Assembly: GCA_963794185.1 (NCBI GenBank)
Contig: CAWCDM010000029.1
Location: forward strand, 77,500 to 141,499
Length of the DNA: 64,000 nt
Direction of reading: 5' to 3'
Source: JAMXLO01 sp963794185
GTDB taxonomy: Bacteria; Pseudomonadota; Alphaproteobacteria; Acetobacterales; Acetobacteraceae
Part shown: in pieces, positions 27,407 through 36,772 of the stretch
Layout of the letters: every line of letters begins with the position of its first letter
Numbering within the stretch: the stretch's first letter is position 1
The notes under the pieces: model-generated
Databases searched by the model: none
Told to the model about the DNA's origin: nothing
What the model saw: the letters and a program-made list of their open reading frames with translations, nothing else
Program-made: the position numbers and the translations under genes

Positions 27407-29185
27407 ATGTCGGCCGAACCCAGCCAGTCTGGAGCAGAAGTCCTCCTCCGCGCCCTGAAGGACCAGGGCGTGGAGGTGATCTTCGGCTATCCCGGCGGCG
27501 CCGTACTGCCGATCTACGACGCTATTTTCCAGCAGAACGCCATCCGCCACATCCTGGTCCGGCAGGAGGGCGGCGCGGTGCACGCCGCCGAGGGCTACGC
27601 GCGCAGCACCGGCAAGGTCGGGGTGGTGCTGGTGACCAGCGGCCCGGGCGCCACCAACGCGGTGACCGGGCTGGTCGATGCGCTGATGGATTCCATTCCG
27701 ATCGTATGCCTGACCGGCCAGGTGCCGACGCATCTGATCGGCAACGACGCCTTCCAGGAGGCGGACACCACCGGCATCACCCGCCCGGCGACCAAGCACA
27801 ACTACCTGGTGAAGCGCGCCGAGGACCTGGCGCGGGTGGTGCACGAGGCGTTCTATGTGGCGCGCTCCGGCCGGCCGGGTCCGGTGGTGATCGACCTGCC
27901 GAAGGACATCGTGATCGGCAAGGCGCCCTACGCGGCGCCCGCGGCGACCCACCCCAGCTATCGCCCGCGGACCGAGCCCGACCAGGGCCAGATCGCCAAG
28001 GCGATCGACCTGCTGAAAGCGGCGAAGCGGCCGATGGTCTACGCCGGCGGCGGCGTGATCAACGCCGGGCCGGCGGCATCGGCGGCGCTGACCAAATTCG
28101 TCCGCATGACCGGCTTCCCGGTCACCAACACGCTGATGGGCCTCGGCGCCTATCCGGCCAGCGATCCGCAGTTCCTCGGCATGCTGGGCATGCACGGCAC
28201 CTACGAGGCCAACCTCGCGATGCATGGCTGCGACGTGCTGCTGAACATCGGCGCGCGGTTCGACGATCGGGTGACCGGACGGCTGAACGCGTTCAGCCAG
28301 GGGTCGAAGAAGATCCACGTCGATATCGACAGTTCGTCGATCAACAAGAACGTGCCGGTCGATGTCCCGATCGTCGGCGATGCCGGACGCGCGCTGGATG
28401 CGCTGATCGCCGCGTGGGAGGCGGACGGCGCCGTGCCCGATACCCAGGCGCTGGCAACCTGGTGGCGGCAGATCGATGTGTGGCGCGAGAAGGACAGCCT
28501 GAAATTCACCCAGGACATGACGCGCGGCGCGATCATCAAGCCGCAATACGCCATCCAGCGGCTGTATGAACTGACGCGCTCGGTGACGAAGGACATCTTC
28601 ATCACCACCGAGGTCGGCCAGCACCAGATGTGGGCGGCGCAGCACTTCCACTTCGAGCAGCCGAACCGTTGGATGACAAGCGGTGGCCTCGGCACCATGG
28701 GCTATGGACTGCCTGCGGCGATGGGCGTGCAGGTGGCGCATCCCGATGCGCTGGTGATCGACATCGCCGGCGAGGCGAGCGTGCTGATGAACATCCAGGA
28801 GATGGGAACGCTGGCGCAGTACCGGCTGCCGGTGAAGGTGTTCATCCTGAACAACCAGTACATGGGAATGGTCCGCCAGTGGCAGGAACTGCTGCACGGC
28901 GGGCGCTATTCCGAAAGCTACTCCGCCGCGCTGCCGGATTTCGTCAAACTGGCGGATGCGTTCCATGCGGTCGGAATGCGCGCCGAGCGGGTGGAACAGG
29001 TGGACGACGTCATTCGGGAAATGCTGGCGACCGATCGCACGGTGATCGTCGACATGGTGGTGGACCCGAAGGAGAACTGCTTCCCGATGATCCCGAGCGG
29101 CGCCGCCCACAACGAGATGATCCTCGGCCCCGAACATGAGAGCGAAGCCGCCGGCATCACCGACGAGGGTCTTGTGCTGGTCTAA
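27407..29185 (+). CDS. ilvB: Acetolactate synthase large subunit
   Basis: 592 residues; ThDP- and FAD-dependent enzyme making acetolactate or acetohydroxybutyrate, the first common step to Val, Leu and Ile. It shows VIFGYPGGAVLPIYDAI, the catalytic Glu region RQEGGAVHAAEGYAR, TSGPGATNAVTGL, and the ThDP motif beginning GEASVLMNIQEMGT and ending LNNQYMGMVRQWQ. Start ATG 27407 has a GGAG ribosome binding site; in-frame GTG 27374 is a less likely start. The motif GDGS usual in ThDP enzymes reads AGEAS here: Gly-Glu replaces Gly-Asp, and Glu may still bind the metal. First gene of the ilvB-ilvN-ilvC operon. Confidence 0.96.
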   Translation: MSAEPSQSGAEVLLRALKDQGVEVIFGYPGGAVLPIYDAIFQQNAIRHILVRQEGGAVHAAEGYARSTGKVGVVLVTSGPGATNAVTGLVDALMDSIPIVCLTGQVPTHLIGNDAFQEADTTGITRPATKHNYLVKRAEDLARVVHEAFYVARSGRPGPVVIDLPKDIVIGKAPYAAPAATHPSYRPRTEPDQGQIAKAIDLLKAAKRPMVYAGGGVINAGPAASAALTKFVRMTGFPVTNTLMGLGAYPASDPQFLGMLGMHGTYEANLAMHGCDVLLNIGARFDDRVTGRLNAFSQGSKKIHVDIDSSSINKNVPVDVPIVGDAGRALDALIAAWEADGAVPDTQALATWWRQIDVWREKDSLKFTQDMTRGAIIKPQYAIQRLYELTRSVTKDIFITTEVGQHQMWAAQHFHFEQPNRWMTSGGLGTMGYGLPAAMGVQVAHPDALVIDIAGEASVLMNIQEMGTLAQYRLPVKVFILNNQYMGMVRQWQELLHGGRYSESYSAALPDFVKLADAFHAVGMRAERVEQVDDVIREMLATDRTVIVDMVVDPKENCFPMIPSGAAHNEMILGPEHESEAAGITDEGLVLV

Positions 29186-29193
29186 CCCTATCA

Positions 29194-29280
29194 CGTCATG
29201 GTGGGCGCGGGGCCGCCATCCACGTCTTTCCGCCGGCGAGCGGCAAAGACGTGGATGGCCGGCCTTCGCCGACCATGACG
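29194..29280. repeat. Palindromic element between ilvB and ilvN
   Basis: Imperfect inverted repeat: CGTCATGGTGGGCG at the left answers CGACCATGACG at the right, and the inner arms CCATCCACGTCTTT and AAAGACGTGGATGG pair exactly around CCGCCGGCGAGCGGC. It lies inside the operon, between stop and ribosome binding site, so it may tune the ratio of the two subunits or mRNA stability. Confidence 0.75.
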
Positions 29281-29291
29281 GCGGAGTCGTC

Positions 29292-29801
29292 ATGGTCGAC
29301 ACCACATTGCGCAGCGCGACGATCTCGGTCCTGGTGGACAACGAGGCCGGCGTGCTGGCGCGCGTCATCGGCCTGTTCTCCGGCCGCGGCTACAATATCG
29401 ACAGCCTCACCGTCGCGCCGGTCGAAAGCGAGGGCGGCCGCTCGCGCATCAACGTCGTGACCTCCGGCACCGAGATGGTGATCGAGCAGATCAAGGCGCA
29501 GCTCGATCGCCTGGTGCCGGTGCATCGCGTCGCCGATCTGACGCGTGAAGGCCCGCACATCGCGCGCGAGATGGCGCTGATCAAGCTGGTGAGCACCGGC
29601 GAGCGGCGGGTCGAGGCGCTGCGCATCGCCGATGCATTCCGCGCGCGGGTGATCGATGCCACGCACGAAAGCTTCGTGTTCGAGCTGACCGGCGCAACCG
29701 ATAAGCTCGATGCCTTCATCGACCTGATGCGGCCGCTTGGTCTGGCGGAGGTGTCGCGCACCGGAGTGGCGGCAATGGCGCGCGGCGTGCGAACGATCTA
29801 G
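29292..29801 (+). CDS. ilvN: Acetolactate synthase small (regulatory) subunit
   Basis: 169 residues (also called ilvH). An ACT domain (ISVLVDNEAGVLARVIGLFS, then GYNIDSLTVAPVE) at the N-terminus binds valine and mediates feedback inhibition; the second half (EMALIKLVSTGERRVEALRI; ESFVFELTGATDKLDAFIDL) is the ALS_ss_C domain. Start ATG 29292 follows CGGAG. Second gene of the ilv operon. Confidence 0.96.
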   Translation: MVDTTLRSATISVLVDNEAGVLARVIGLFSGRGYNIDSLTVAPVESEGGRSRINVVTSGTEMVIEQIKAQLDRLVPVHRVADLTREGPHIAREMALIKLVSTGERRVEALRIADAFRARVIDATHESFVFELTGATDKLDAFIDLMRPLGLAEVSRTGVAAMARGVRTI

Positions 29802-29829
29802 GCTGATTTCGATAGCAGGAGCGAGTGAG

Positions 29830-30849
29830 ATGCGCGTTTACTATGACCGCGATGCCGATGTGAACCTGATCAAGGGCAAGCGCGTCGCCATCATCGGCTA
29901 CGGCAGCCAGGGCCACGCCCACGCCAACAACCTGAAGGACAGCGGCGTCAAGGACGTCGTCGTCGGCCTGCGGGCGAATTCGGGCGGTGTCGCAAAGGCC
30001 GAAGCGGCGGGGCTCAAGGTGATGGACCCGGCCGACTGCGCGAAATCGGCCGATGTGGTGATGGTGCTGACGCCGGACGAGGGCCAGGGCGATCTGTACC
30101 GGGAAAAGCTCGGGCCGAACATGAAGAACGGCGCGGCGCTCGCGTTCGCGCACGGGTTGAATGTGCATTTCAATCTGCTCGATCCGCGCCCCGACATCGA
30201 CGTGTTCATGATCGCGCCGAAGGGTCCGGGCCACACGGTGCGCAGCGAATACCAGCGCGGCGCCGGCGTGCCATGCCTGGTGGCGGTGGCGCAGAACCCG
30301 TCGGGCAATGCGATGGAGGTCGCGCTGTCCTATGCCAGCGCGATCGGCGGCGGACGCGCGGGCATCATCGAGACGACGTTCAAGGAGGAATGCGAGACCG
30401 ACCTGTTCGGCGAGCAGACCGTGCTGTGCGGCGGCCTGGTGGAGCTGATGAAGGCCGGTTACGAGACGCTGGTGGAGGCCGGCTACGCGCCCGAGATGGC
30501 GTATTTCGAATGCGTGCACGAGGTGAAGCTGATCGTCGATCTGGTTTACGAGGGCGGCATTGCCAACATGAACTACTCGGTCAGCAACACGGCGGAGTAC
30601 GGCGAGTACGTATCGGGACCGCGCATCGTCAACGACGCGACCAAGGCCGAGATGAAGCGCGTGCTGGCCGACATCCAGAGCGGCAGGTTCGCGCGGGACT
30701 GGATGCTGGAGAACAAGGTGAACCAGACGAGCTTCAAGGCGATGCGGCAGCGGCTGGCCGAGCATCCGATCGAGCAGGTGGGCGAGAAGCTGCGGGCGAT
30801 GATGCCATGGATCGGGAAGAACGCCCTGGTGGACAAGTCGCGGAACTGA
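29830..30849 (+). CDS. ilvC: Ketol-acid reductoisomerase
   Basis: 339 residues, class I enzyme (NADPH, Mg2+) that isomerises and reduces acetolactate. NADPH-binding loop GYGSQGHAHANNLKDSG (residues 23-39), then PDEGQGDLY, IAPKGPGHTVRSEYQ, and the metal site ETFKEECETDLFGEQ-like segment and ECVHEVKLIVDLVYEGG. Ends AMMPWIGKNALVDKSRN. Ribosome binding site AGGAGCG in front of ATG 29830. Third gene of ilvBNC, 28 bp behind ilvN. Confidence 0.97.
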   Translation: MRVYYDRDADVNLIKGKRVAIIGYGSQGHAHANNLKDSGVKDVVVGLRANSGGVAKAEAAGLKVMDPADCAKSADVVMVLTPDEGQGDLYREKLGPNMKNGAALAFAHGLNVHFNLLDPRPDIDVFMIAPKGPGHTVRSEYQRGAGVPCLVAVAQNPSGNAMEVALSYASAIGGGRAGIIETTFKEECETDLFGEQTVLCGGLVELMKAGYETLVEAGYAPEMAYFECVHEVKLIVDLVYEGGIANMNYSVSNTAEYGEYVSGPRIVNDATKAEMKRVLADIQSGRFARDWMLENKVNQTSFKAMRQRLAEHPIEQVGEKLRAMMPWIGKNALVDKSRN

Positions 30850-30945
30850 CGCTGCAGTGCCGTCGGTGCCGCTGCGAATGGATCTGCGTTGCTTAGGGCT
30901 AGCTGCGGTACTAACTGGGTCAGTTGCAACCGGCATTCCGTTCTT

Positions 30946-31011
30946 GTTGTCATCCCGCGAAAGCGGGGACCCAGGCGGCAACTGGGTCCCCGCTTTCGCG
31001 GGGATGACAAC
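30946..31011. repeat. Long near-perfect hairpin behind ilvC
   Basis: Arms GTTGTCATCCCGCGAAAGCG and the complement of the same series ending GGGATGACAAC, differing by one C, around the 7-base loop GCGGCAA; each arm is about 29 bases. It belongs to a dispersed class with CGCGAAAGCGGGGACCCAG cores that I know from other alphaproteobacteria. It could end the ilv transcript, though without a T-run. Confidence 0.8.
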
Positions 31012-31068
31012 ATTAGGCACCGCCCATAGGATGCATCACTCGAGAAATTCGCCGCGAGTTCAAGCGTC

Positions 31069-32046
31069 ATGCTGACTGCCTTCACCTGCAATGGCGCAGC
31101 ACTGCAGCGCGTCTCCGAACCATCCGATGCCGCACTACGCGAGTCGGTCTGGATCGACCTGCTAAGCGCAACCGACGACGAGACCCGACGCGTCGACACC
31201 GCGACGGGCCTCCAGGTGCCCACCGAAGCCGACCTGCGCGAGATCGAGAGTTCCAGCCGTCTCTCCGTGGCGAACGGCGTGCTCACGCTCAGCCTGCCGC
31301 TGGTCGCCCGTCTGGACGGAGATCCGCAGCCGGTGCCCGGCGGATTTGTCCTGTCGCAACAGCGCCTGATCACCATCCGCTTCGCCGCCAGCGCGGTGTT
31401 CGACAGCTTCGCCGAGCGTGAGATGCAGGCCGGAACGCCCGATCGAACCGGCGCGCATCTCTTTGTCGGCCTGCTGGAGGCGATCGTCGATCGCCATGCC
31501 GATGCGTTGGAACGAATTCGCGATGATCTCGATGCGATCTCGCACCGCATCTTCCGCGACGGCATCGGCGCCGGCGGCAGCCGGCGGGTCGACCGCATGC
31601 TGCGCGAAACCCTGGCGGCGATCGGCCGCACCGGCGACATCATATCGTTCATCCGCGACAGCCAGGTGGGCGCCGCGCGGATCGTTCCCTACGTGATGAG
31701 CACTGCCACCGACTGGCTGCCGAACGACCTGAAGCCCAGGCTGGACACGCTGCGCCAGGACATAGCGTCGCTGAACGACTTCGACACGCACCTGTTCGAG
31801 AAGATCCAGTTCCTGCTGGACGCGACGCTCGGCTTCATCAACATCGCGCAGAACAACGTGATGAAGGTGCTGACGGTCGCCTCGGTTGTCGGCATCCCGC
31901 CGGTGCTGATCGCCGGCATCTACGGGATGAACTTCAAGGGAATGCCGGAACTGGACTGGGCGTGGGGCTATCCGTACGGACTTGCGCTGATCGTGGTCTC
32001 GGCGCTGGTGCCGCTGATCTGGTTTAAGCTGCGCGACTGGCTGTGA
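31069..32046 (+). CDS. corA: CorA-family divalent cation transporter
   Basis: 325 residues. A cytoplasmic N-terminal domain with long helices is followed by two C-terminal membrane helices (VMKVLTVASVVGIPPVLIAG and GLALIVVSALVPLIWF) with the signature YGMNFKGMPEL between them (GMN at 286-288), which forms the selectivity filter for Mg2+ or Co2+. Funnel-forming FLLDATLGFINIAQNNVM precedes helix 1. The family also includes Zn2+ exporters (ZntB), so direction and ion are inferred from family only. Confidence 0.92.
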   Translation: MLTAFTCNGAALQRVSEPSDAALRESVWIDLLSATDDETRRVDTATGLQVPTEADLREIESSSRLSVANGVLTLSLPLVARLDGDPQPVPGGFVLSQQRLITIRFAASAVFDSFAEREMQAGTPDRTGAHLFVGLLEAIVDRHADALERIRDDLDAISHRIFRDGIGAGGSRRVDRMLRETLAAIGRTGDIISFIRDSQVGAARIVPYVMSTATDWLPNDLKPRLDTLRQDIASLNDFDTHLFEKIQFLLDATLGFINIAQNNVMKVLTVASVVGIPPVLIAGIYGMNFKGMPELDWAWGYPYGLALIVVSALVPLIWFKLRDWL

Positions 32047-32057
32047 CGGAGGATGCA

Positions 32058-32570
32058 ATGGAGCGGATGGTCGTTTCGCAGGGGGACATTACGCAGCTTG
32101 CGGTGGACGCGATCGTGAACGCGGCGAACCAGTCGCTGCTGGGGGGCGGCGGCGTGGACGGCGCGATCCATCGCGCCGCGGGGCCGGAGCTGCTGGAGGA
32201 ATGCCGAACGCTCGGTGGTTGTCCGCCCGGGCAGGCGAAGATCACAAGCGGCTATCGGCTGCCGGCGAAGTTCGTGATTCACGCGGTGGGGCCGCGCTAT
32301 CGCGACGGCGCGCATGGCGAACCTGAGTTGCTGGCGAGCTGCTATACTGAAAGCCTCAAACTCGCGGTGGCGAACGGCGGACACTCGATCGCCTTTCCGG
32401 CGATCAGTTGCGGCATCTACGGCTATCCGATCCCCGCGGCCGCAGGCATCGCGGTGCGCACAGTGGCGGATTTCCTCTGCGGCAATGATTCCATCCGGCA
32501 GGTGATTTTCGCCTGTTTCGGCCGGGATGTCGTGGAGATCTATCAAGCAGCGCTGCGGCAATTCTGCTGA
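32058..32570 (+). CDS. Macrodomain O-acetyl-ADP-ribose deacetylase (YmdB-like)
   Basis: 170 residues, a single macrodomain. The ADP-ribose site is seen in VVSQGDITQLAVDAIVNAAN, then SLLGGGGVDGAIHRAAGP and SIAFPAISCGIYGYP. This class removes acetyl from O-acetyl-ADP-ribose or ADP-ribose from Glu/Asp. ATG 32058 is preferred since CGGAGG lies five bases before it; a GTG at 32043 would overlap the corA stop but has no such site. Eleven bases behind corA, so likely in the same transcript. Confidence 0.92.
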   Translation: MERMVVSQGDITQLAVDAIVNAANQSLLGGGGVDGAIHRAAGPELLEECRTLGGCPPGQAKITSGYRLPAKFVIHAVGPRYRDGAHGEPELLASCYTESLKLAVANGGHSIAFPAISCGIYGYPIPAAAGIAVRTVADFLCGNDSIRQVIFACFGRDVVEIYQAALRQFC

Positions 32571-32577
32571 GCCGGGA

Positions 32578-32668
32578 CCCCTCCCCCCAACCCCGTCCCG
32601 CAAGGGGAGGGGGAGTGACATAGAGCAGCAGCACTCCCCCTCCCCTTGCGGGAGGGGGTTGGGGTAAG
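32578..32668. repeat. Palindromic element behind the macrodomain gene
   Basis: Inverted repeat with arms of the type CCCCAACCCCGTCCCGCAAG and its complement, separated by a 20-base centre. GC-rich and highly strand-asymmetric (C-runs against G-runs). Lies between two rightward genes. Confidence 0.75.
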
Positions 32669-32707
32669 GGAACAGGCGCAACGACACTCGCTCACGATCG
32701 TTATCAG

Positions 32708-33585
32708 ATGACCATTGAAACATCCGGCCCCACCTCTCGCATCTACTTCTCGCAGCGACTGCGCCTGCACTATGTGGACTGGGGCAACCCCTCCGCCCCG
32801 CCGCTGATCCTGGTGCATGGCGGGCGCGACCATTGCCGCAACTGGGACTGGGTGGCCGCCGCGCTGCGCGACCAGTACCACATCATCGCCCCCGACCTGC
32901 GCGGACACGGGGATTCCGCGTGGTCCGCATCCGGGCACTACACGATGGCGAGCTACGTCTACGACCTGGTACAACTCATCCATCAGCAGGAGCTGGCGCC
33001 GGTCGCCATCGTCGCCCACTCGCTCGGCGGCAACATCGCATTGCGGTATGCCGGCATCTATCCGGCGGCCGTGCATCGCCTCGTGGTGATCGAGGGCCTC
33101 GGCCCGGGCCACGCCGCCTCGGGGGGAAACCGGGAAAATCGATCGACGAACGCATGCGCGCCTGGATCGACGAGCAGCGCTCGCTCTCCGGTCGGCTGCC
33201 GCGGCGCTACGCCTCGATCGAGGACGCGCTGCGCCGCATGCAGGAGGAGAACCCGCATCTCTCCGCCGAACAGGCACGGCACCTCACGCAGCATGGCGTG
33301 AACCAGAACGAGGACGGCACGTATAGCTGGAAGTTCGACAACTACGTCCGCGTCTGGCCGCCCTACGACATGACGCGCAGGGAAATCGCGACGCTGTGGT
33401 CGCGCATCGCCTGCCCGACGCTGCTGGTCTACGGTCGCGAGAGCTGGGCGAAGGACCCGGCGGACGACGGCCGCGCCGGCTATTTCCTTGACGCGCGCGT
33501 GCTGGGCGTGGATGGTGCCGGGCACTGGGTGCACCACGACAGGCTCGAGGTGTTCCTTCAGGCTATACGCGGATTTCTCGCATGA
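32708..33585 (+). CDS. Alpha/beta hydrolase, one frameshift
   Basis: About 292 residues after correction. Oxyanion-side motif LILVHGGRDHCRNWDW, the DLRGHGDSAWS segment, nucleophile elbow VAHSLGGNIALRYAG (Ser), and the last His in VDGAGHWVHHDRLEVF; ACPTLLVYGRESWA is near the acid residue. This order matches epoxide-hydrolase/esterase-like members, substrate unknown. The frame slips at a G-run plus A-run at about 33121-33128: EGLGPGHAASGG in the first frame joins GKPGKSIDERMRAWIDEQ in the second. Likely a sequence error. Confidence 0.85.
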
Positions 33586-33697
33586 TCGGCGGCATTAACT
33601 GATTCTTTTTGGTTCGGGACCGACAAGCACACCCTACCGGGTACTCCAGGCAGTACGACAAAATGTCCGTATACACCTCACGCCAACAGCCTACGCC

Positions 33698-36184
33698 ATG
33701 AGTCCGGCAATCATCTCCAGCGCGGATGCGTTCCGCATTGCCCTGCCGACCGAAGACGAGGACGTCGCCGCACTGCGTAGCCTGGTGGTCGCCAAGCTGA
33801 CCTATGCGGTGGGTCGCGACCCGATCGTTGCCTCCGACCGCGACTGGTTCGTAGCGACTGCGCTCGCCGTTCGTGATCATGTCATCGAACGATGGATGAC
33901 CTCGACGCGCGCCAACTACACATCGCAGGGCAAGCGGGTCTATTACCTGTCGCTCGAATTCCTGATCGGCCGGCTGCTGTACGACGCGCTGAACAATCTC
34001 GGCCTCACCGAACAGATGCGCGCCGCACTCGCCGGGCTCGGCGTCGATTTCGACCGGTTGCGCGAGGTTGAGCCCGACGCGGCACTGGGCAATGGCGGCC
34101 TCGGCCGGCTTGCCGCCTGCTTCATGGAGAGCATGGCGACACTGTCGATCGCCGCGCACGGCTATGGCATCCGCTACAACAACGGGCTGTTCCGCCAGGT
34201 CATCCAGGACGGCTGGCAGCGTGAGTATCCCGAGGACTGGCTGTCATTCGGCAATCCCTGGGAGGTTGCCCGGCCCGACGTTAACCACACCATCGGCTTT
34301 GGCGGCACAGTGGAAACGCGGGCCGGCGCAGACGGAATGACAACCTCTATCTGGCACCCGGGCGAGACGGTGGCCGCCGTCGCCTTTGACACACCTCTCG
34401 TCGGCTGGCGCGGCCACTATGCCAACACCTTGCGACTTTGGTCAGCCCGTGCAGCGGACCCGTTGCACCTCGACACGTTCAATCGGGGCGACCACATCGG
34501 CGCGCTGGCGGGGCGCGCACGCGCGAATGCGATTTCGCAGGTGCTGTATCCGAGCGACGACTCCGCGTCTGGCCAGGAGTTGCGTTTGCGTCAGGAGTAT
34601 TTCTTCACCGCGGCCTCGCTGCAGGACCTCGTCGGGCGCCATGTGGAGCAGCATGGCGGCATCCGCACGCTCGCCGACAAAACGGCGATCCAGATGAACG
34701 ACACGCATCCGGCGATCGCCGTGGCCGAGCTGATGCGGATGCTGGTTGACGTATACGGCGTGCCCTGGGAGGAGGCGTGGGGCATCACCACCGCCACGAT
34801 CTCCTACACCAATCACACGCTGCTGCCCGAGGCGCTGGAGAGCTGGCCGGTGCCATTGATCGAGCGCCTGCTGCCGCGCCACATGCAGATCATCCACCAG
34901 ATCAACCACGTGCATCTCGATGGCCTGCGCAGCGCCGGCAACAGCGACACGCCGCCGTCGGAGGCGGTATCGCTGATCGACGATGCCGGCGGAGGGCGCG
35001 TGCGCATGAGCACGCTCGCGTTTCTCGGCTCGCACAAGGTGAACGGGGTTTCCGCGCTGCACACTGAACTGATGCGCAAGACCGTGTTCCACGATCTGCA
35101 CGCGCTCTACCCGGACCGCATCGTCAACAAGACGAACGGCATCACGTTCCGCCGCTGGCTGTTCGAGGCGAATCCCGGTCTGACCAAACTGCTGATGGAC
35201 GTGGTCGGGCCGCGCTTTCTCGACGACCCGCTTGCGCTCGACGATTTCGCCGCGCACGCCGAGGACACCGGGCTGCACGATCGGCTCGCCGCGATCCGCC
35301 ACGCCAACAAGGCGGCGCTGGCGCGGGTCGTGGCTGACAGGGTGGGCATCAGGCTCGATCCCGCGGCGCTGTTCGACATGCACATCAAGCGCATCCACGA
35401 GTACAAGCGGCAGTTGCTGAATGTCCTGCAGACCATCGCGCTGTACAACGAAATGCGCATTCATCCGACGCGCGACTGGATACCGCGGGTGAAGATCTTC
35501 GCCGGCAAGGCGGCGGCCACTTACCATCGGGCCAAGCTGATCATCAAGCTGGTGCACGACGTTGCGCGCGTGGTGAACGGCGATCCGGCGGTGCGCGGGC
35601 TTCTGAAGGTGGTGTTCCTGCCGAACTACAACGTCAGCATGGCGGAGGTCATCATCCCCGCCACGGACCTGTCCGAGCAGATCTCCACCGCGGGCATGGA
35701 GGCGTCCGGCACCGGCAACATGAAGCTCGCGCTGAACGGTGCTCTGACCATCGGCACGCTGGACGGCGCGAACATTGAGATCCTCGACAAAGTCGGCAGC
35801 GACAACATATTCATTTTCGGGCTGACGGCAGAGCAGGCGGAAGAGCGCCGGCGGCACGGACTGAGCGCGCGCGAGACCATCGGCGGGTCGCCGTTGTTGC
35901 GGTCTGTTCTGGACACCATCCGGTCGGGCGTGTTCTCGCCTGAGGAACCGCAACGCTACCGCGAGCTGGTGGACCTGCTGACCGATCACGACTACTTCCT
36001 GGTCACAGCGGATTTCGACGCATACGTCGCCGCTCAGATGCAGGTCGCGGAACGCTGGCACGACAAGGACACCTGGTGGCGCGCCAGCGTGCTGAACACG
36101 GCGCGGATGGGCTGGTTCTCCTCTGATCGGGCGATCCGGGAATACGCCGCCGAGATCTGGAACGTGACGCCGCAGACGCCCTAA
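33698..36184 (+). CDS. glgP: Glycogen/maltodextrin phosphorylase
   Basis: 828 residues, full length for a GT35 phosphorylase that releases glucose-1-phosphate from alpha-1,4-glucans. N-terminal landmarks: KRVYYLSLEFLIGRLL, DAALGNGGLGRLAACFMES, then GIRYNNGLFRQ. C-terminal domain: FAGKAAATYHRAKLIIKLVH, NYNVSMAEVIIPATDLSEQI, and the PLP site EASGTGNMKLALNGALTIGT with Lys676. No glg synthesis genes (glgA, glgC, glgB) are adjacent, so this is an isolated degradative gene here. Confidence 0.97.
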   Translation: MSPAIISSADAFRIALPTEDEDVAALRSLVVAKLTYAVGRDPIVASDRDWFVATALAVRDHVIERWMTSTRANYTSQGKRVYYLSLEFLIGRLLYDALNNLGLTEQMRAALAGLGVDFDRLREVEPDAALGNGGLGRLAACFMESMATLSIAAHGYGIRYNNGLFRQVIQDGWQREYPEDWLSFGNPWEVARPDVNHTIGFGGTVETRAGADGMTTSIWHPGETVAAVAFDTPLVGWRGHYANTLRLWSARAADPLHLDTFNRGDHIGALAGRARANAISQVLYPSDDSASGQELRLRQEYFFTAASLQDLVGRHVEQHGGIRTLADKTAIQMNDTHPAIAVAELMRMLVDVYGVPWEEAWGITTATISYTNHTLLPEALESWPVPLIERLLPRHMQIIHQINHVHLDGLRSAGNSDTPPSEAVSLIDDAGGGRVRMSTLAFLGSHKVNGVSALHTELMRKTVFHDLHALYPDRIVNKTNGITFRRWLFEANPGLTKLLMDVVGPRFLDDPLALDDFAAHAEDTGLHDRLAAIRHANKAALARVVADRVGIRLDPAALFDMHIKRIHEYKRQLLNVLQTIALYNEMRIHPTRDWIPRVKIFAGKAAATYHRAKLIIKLVHDVARVVNGDPAVRGLLKVVFLPNYNVSMAEVIIPATDLSEQISTAGMEASGTGNMKLALNGALTIGTLDGANIEILDKVGSDNIFIFGLTAEQAEERRRHGLSARETIGGSPLLRSVLDTIRSGVFSPEEPQRYRELVDLLTDHDYFLVTADFDAYVAAQMQVAERWHDKDTWWRASVLNTARMGWFSSDRAIREYAAEIWNVTPQTP

Positions 36185-36194
36185 AAAAGTCGGT

Positions 36195-36506
36195 TCATCG
36201 TATCGACGGCATGTCCACAAGGACATGTCGGCTGGCGCTGCGCCGCCGGTTGCGGGCCCGTGTCGTGCGCAGCAATTTTGTTGCGGTATCCTCAACGGAG
36301 TCCGTCTGCAAGGCTGCGGGTTGCGGTTCTTGCGGGACCAGACCGTAGGCGGACAGTAGGTAGGCCAGTTCGAGGGCCTGAGCGATGACCACCTTGTGCA
36401 GCATTGTTTCAGCCAGGACGTACTGCCGGCACATTGCATCGGTCGCTATCTGCAGCGCCTGCGGGGATGGCAGGCCGACTGGCCAATTGGGTCGGAGTGT
36501 TGCCAT
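36195..36506 (-). CDS. Small hypothetical protein
   Basis: 103 residues, function unknown. A perfect ribosome binding site, AGGAGG, lies five bases in front of ATG 36506, which is the main reason to accept it. The product looks mostly helical (SPQALQIATDAMCRQYVLAE; KVVIAQALELAYLLSAYG) with a basic tail (TTRARNRRRSASRH). No signal peptide. Convergent with glgP, stops 10 bp apart. Confidence 0.6.
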   Translation of the reverse strand: MATLRPNWPVGLPSPQALQIATDAMCRQYVLAETMLHKVVIAQALELAYLLSAYGLVPQEPQPAALQTDSVEDTATKLLRTTRARNRRRSASRHVLVDMPSIR

Positions 36507-36772
36507 TGCCGCCTCCTAGGGCGACCGCGGCGCTCTGGTGTGGCTTCGGCCGCAGCTTGTCTTCTTCTTCTACTACCGTCTGACCGGCCCGCGCCTTGAT
36601 CTGAATCAAAGCTTGGGTCGTCATGCGGTCAGATTTTCGTGATCGCACCTGTTATCACTTCCTCAATGGCGCGGCAAACGACCTGGATTCTTGTCGATCA
36701 CGAAGTTGCAACAGTCAGGTGGGCTGCTCGGCACGCCCGTATCGGGCTCAACTGCGCCAGCTCAGGACGCTG

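Noticed and set aside
27368..29368. Long leftward open frame opposite ilvB
   Set aside because: Antisense shadow of a well-supported gene; no domain similarity.
30946..31011. Classical rho-independent terminator behind ilvC
   Set aside because: The hairpin is strong but has no T-run and belongs to a dispersed palindrome family, so it is listed as a repeat instead.
36409..36624. Frame starting MTTQALIQIKARAGQTVVEE upstream of the 36195-36506 gene
   Set aside because: No ribosome binding site, and it overlaps a gene that has a perfect one.
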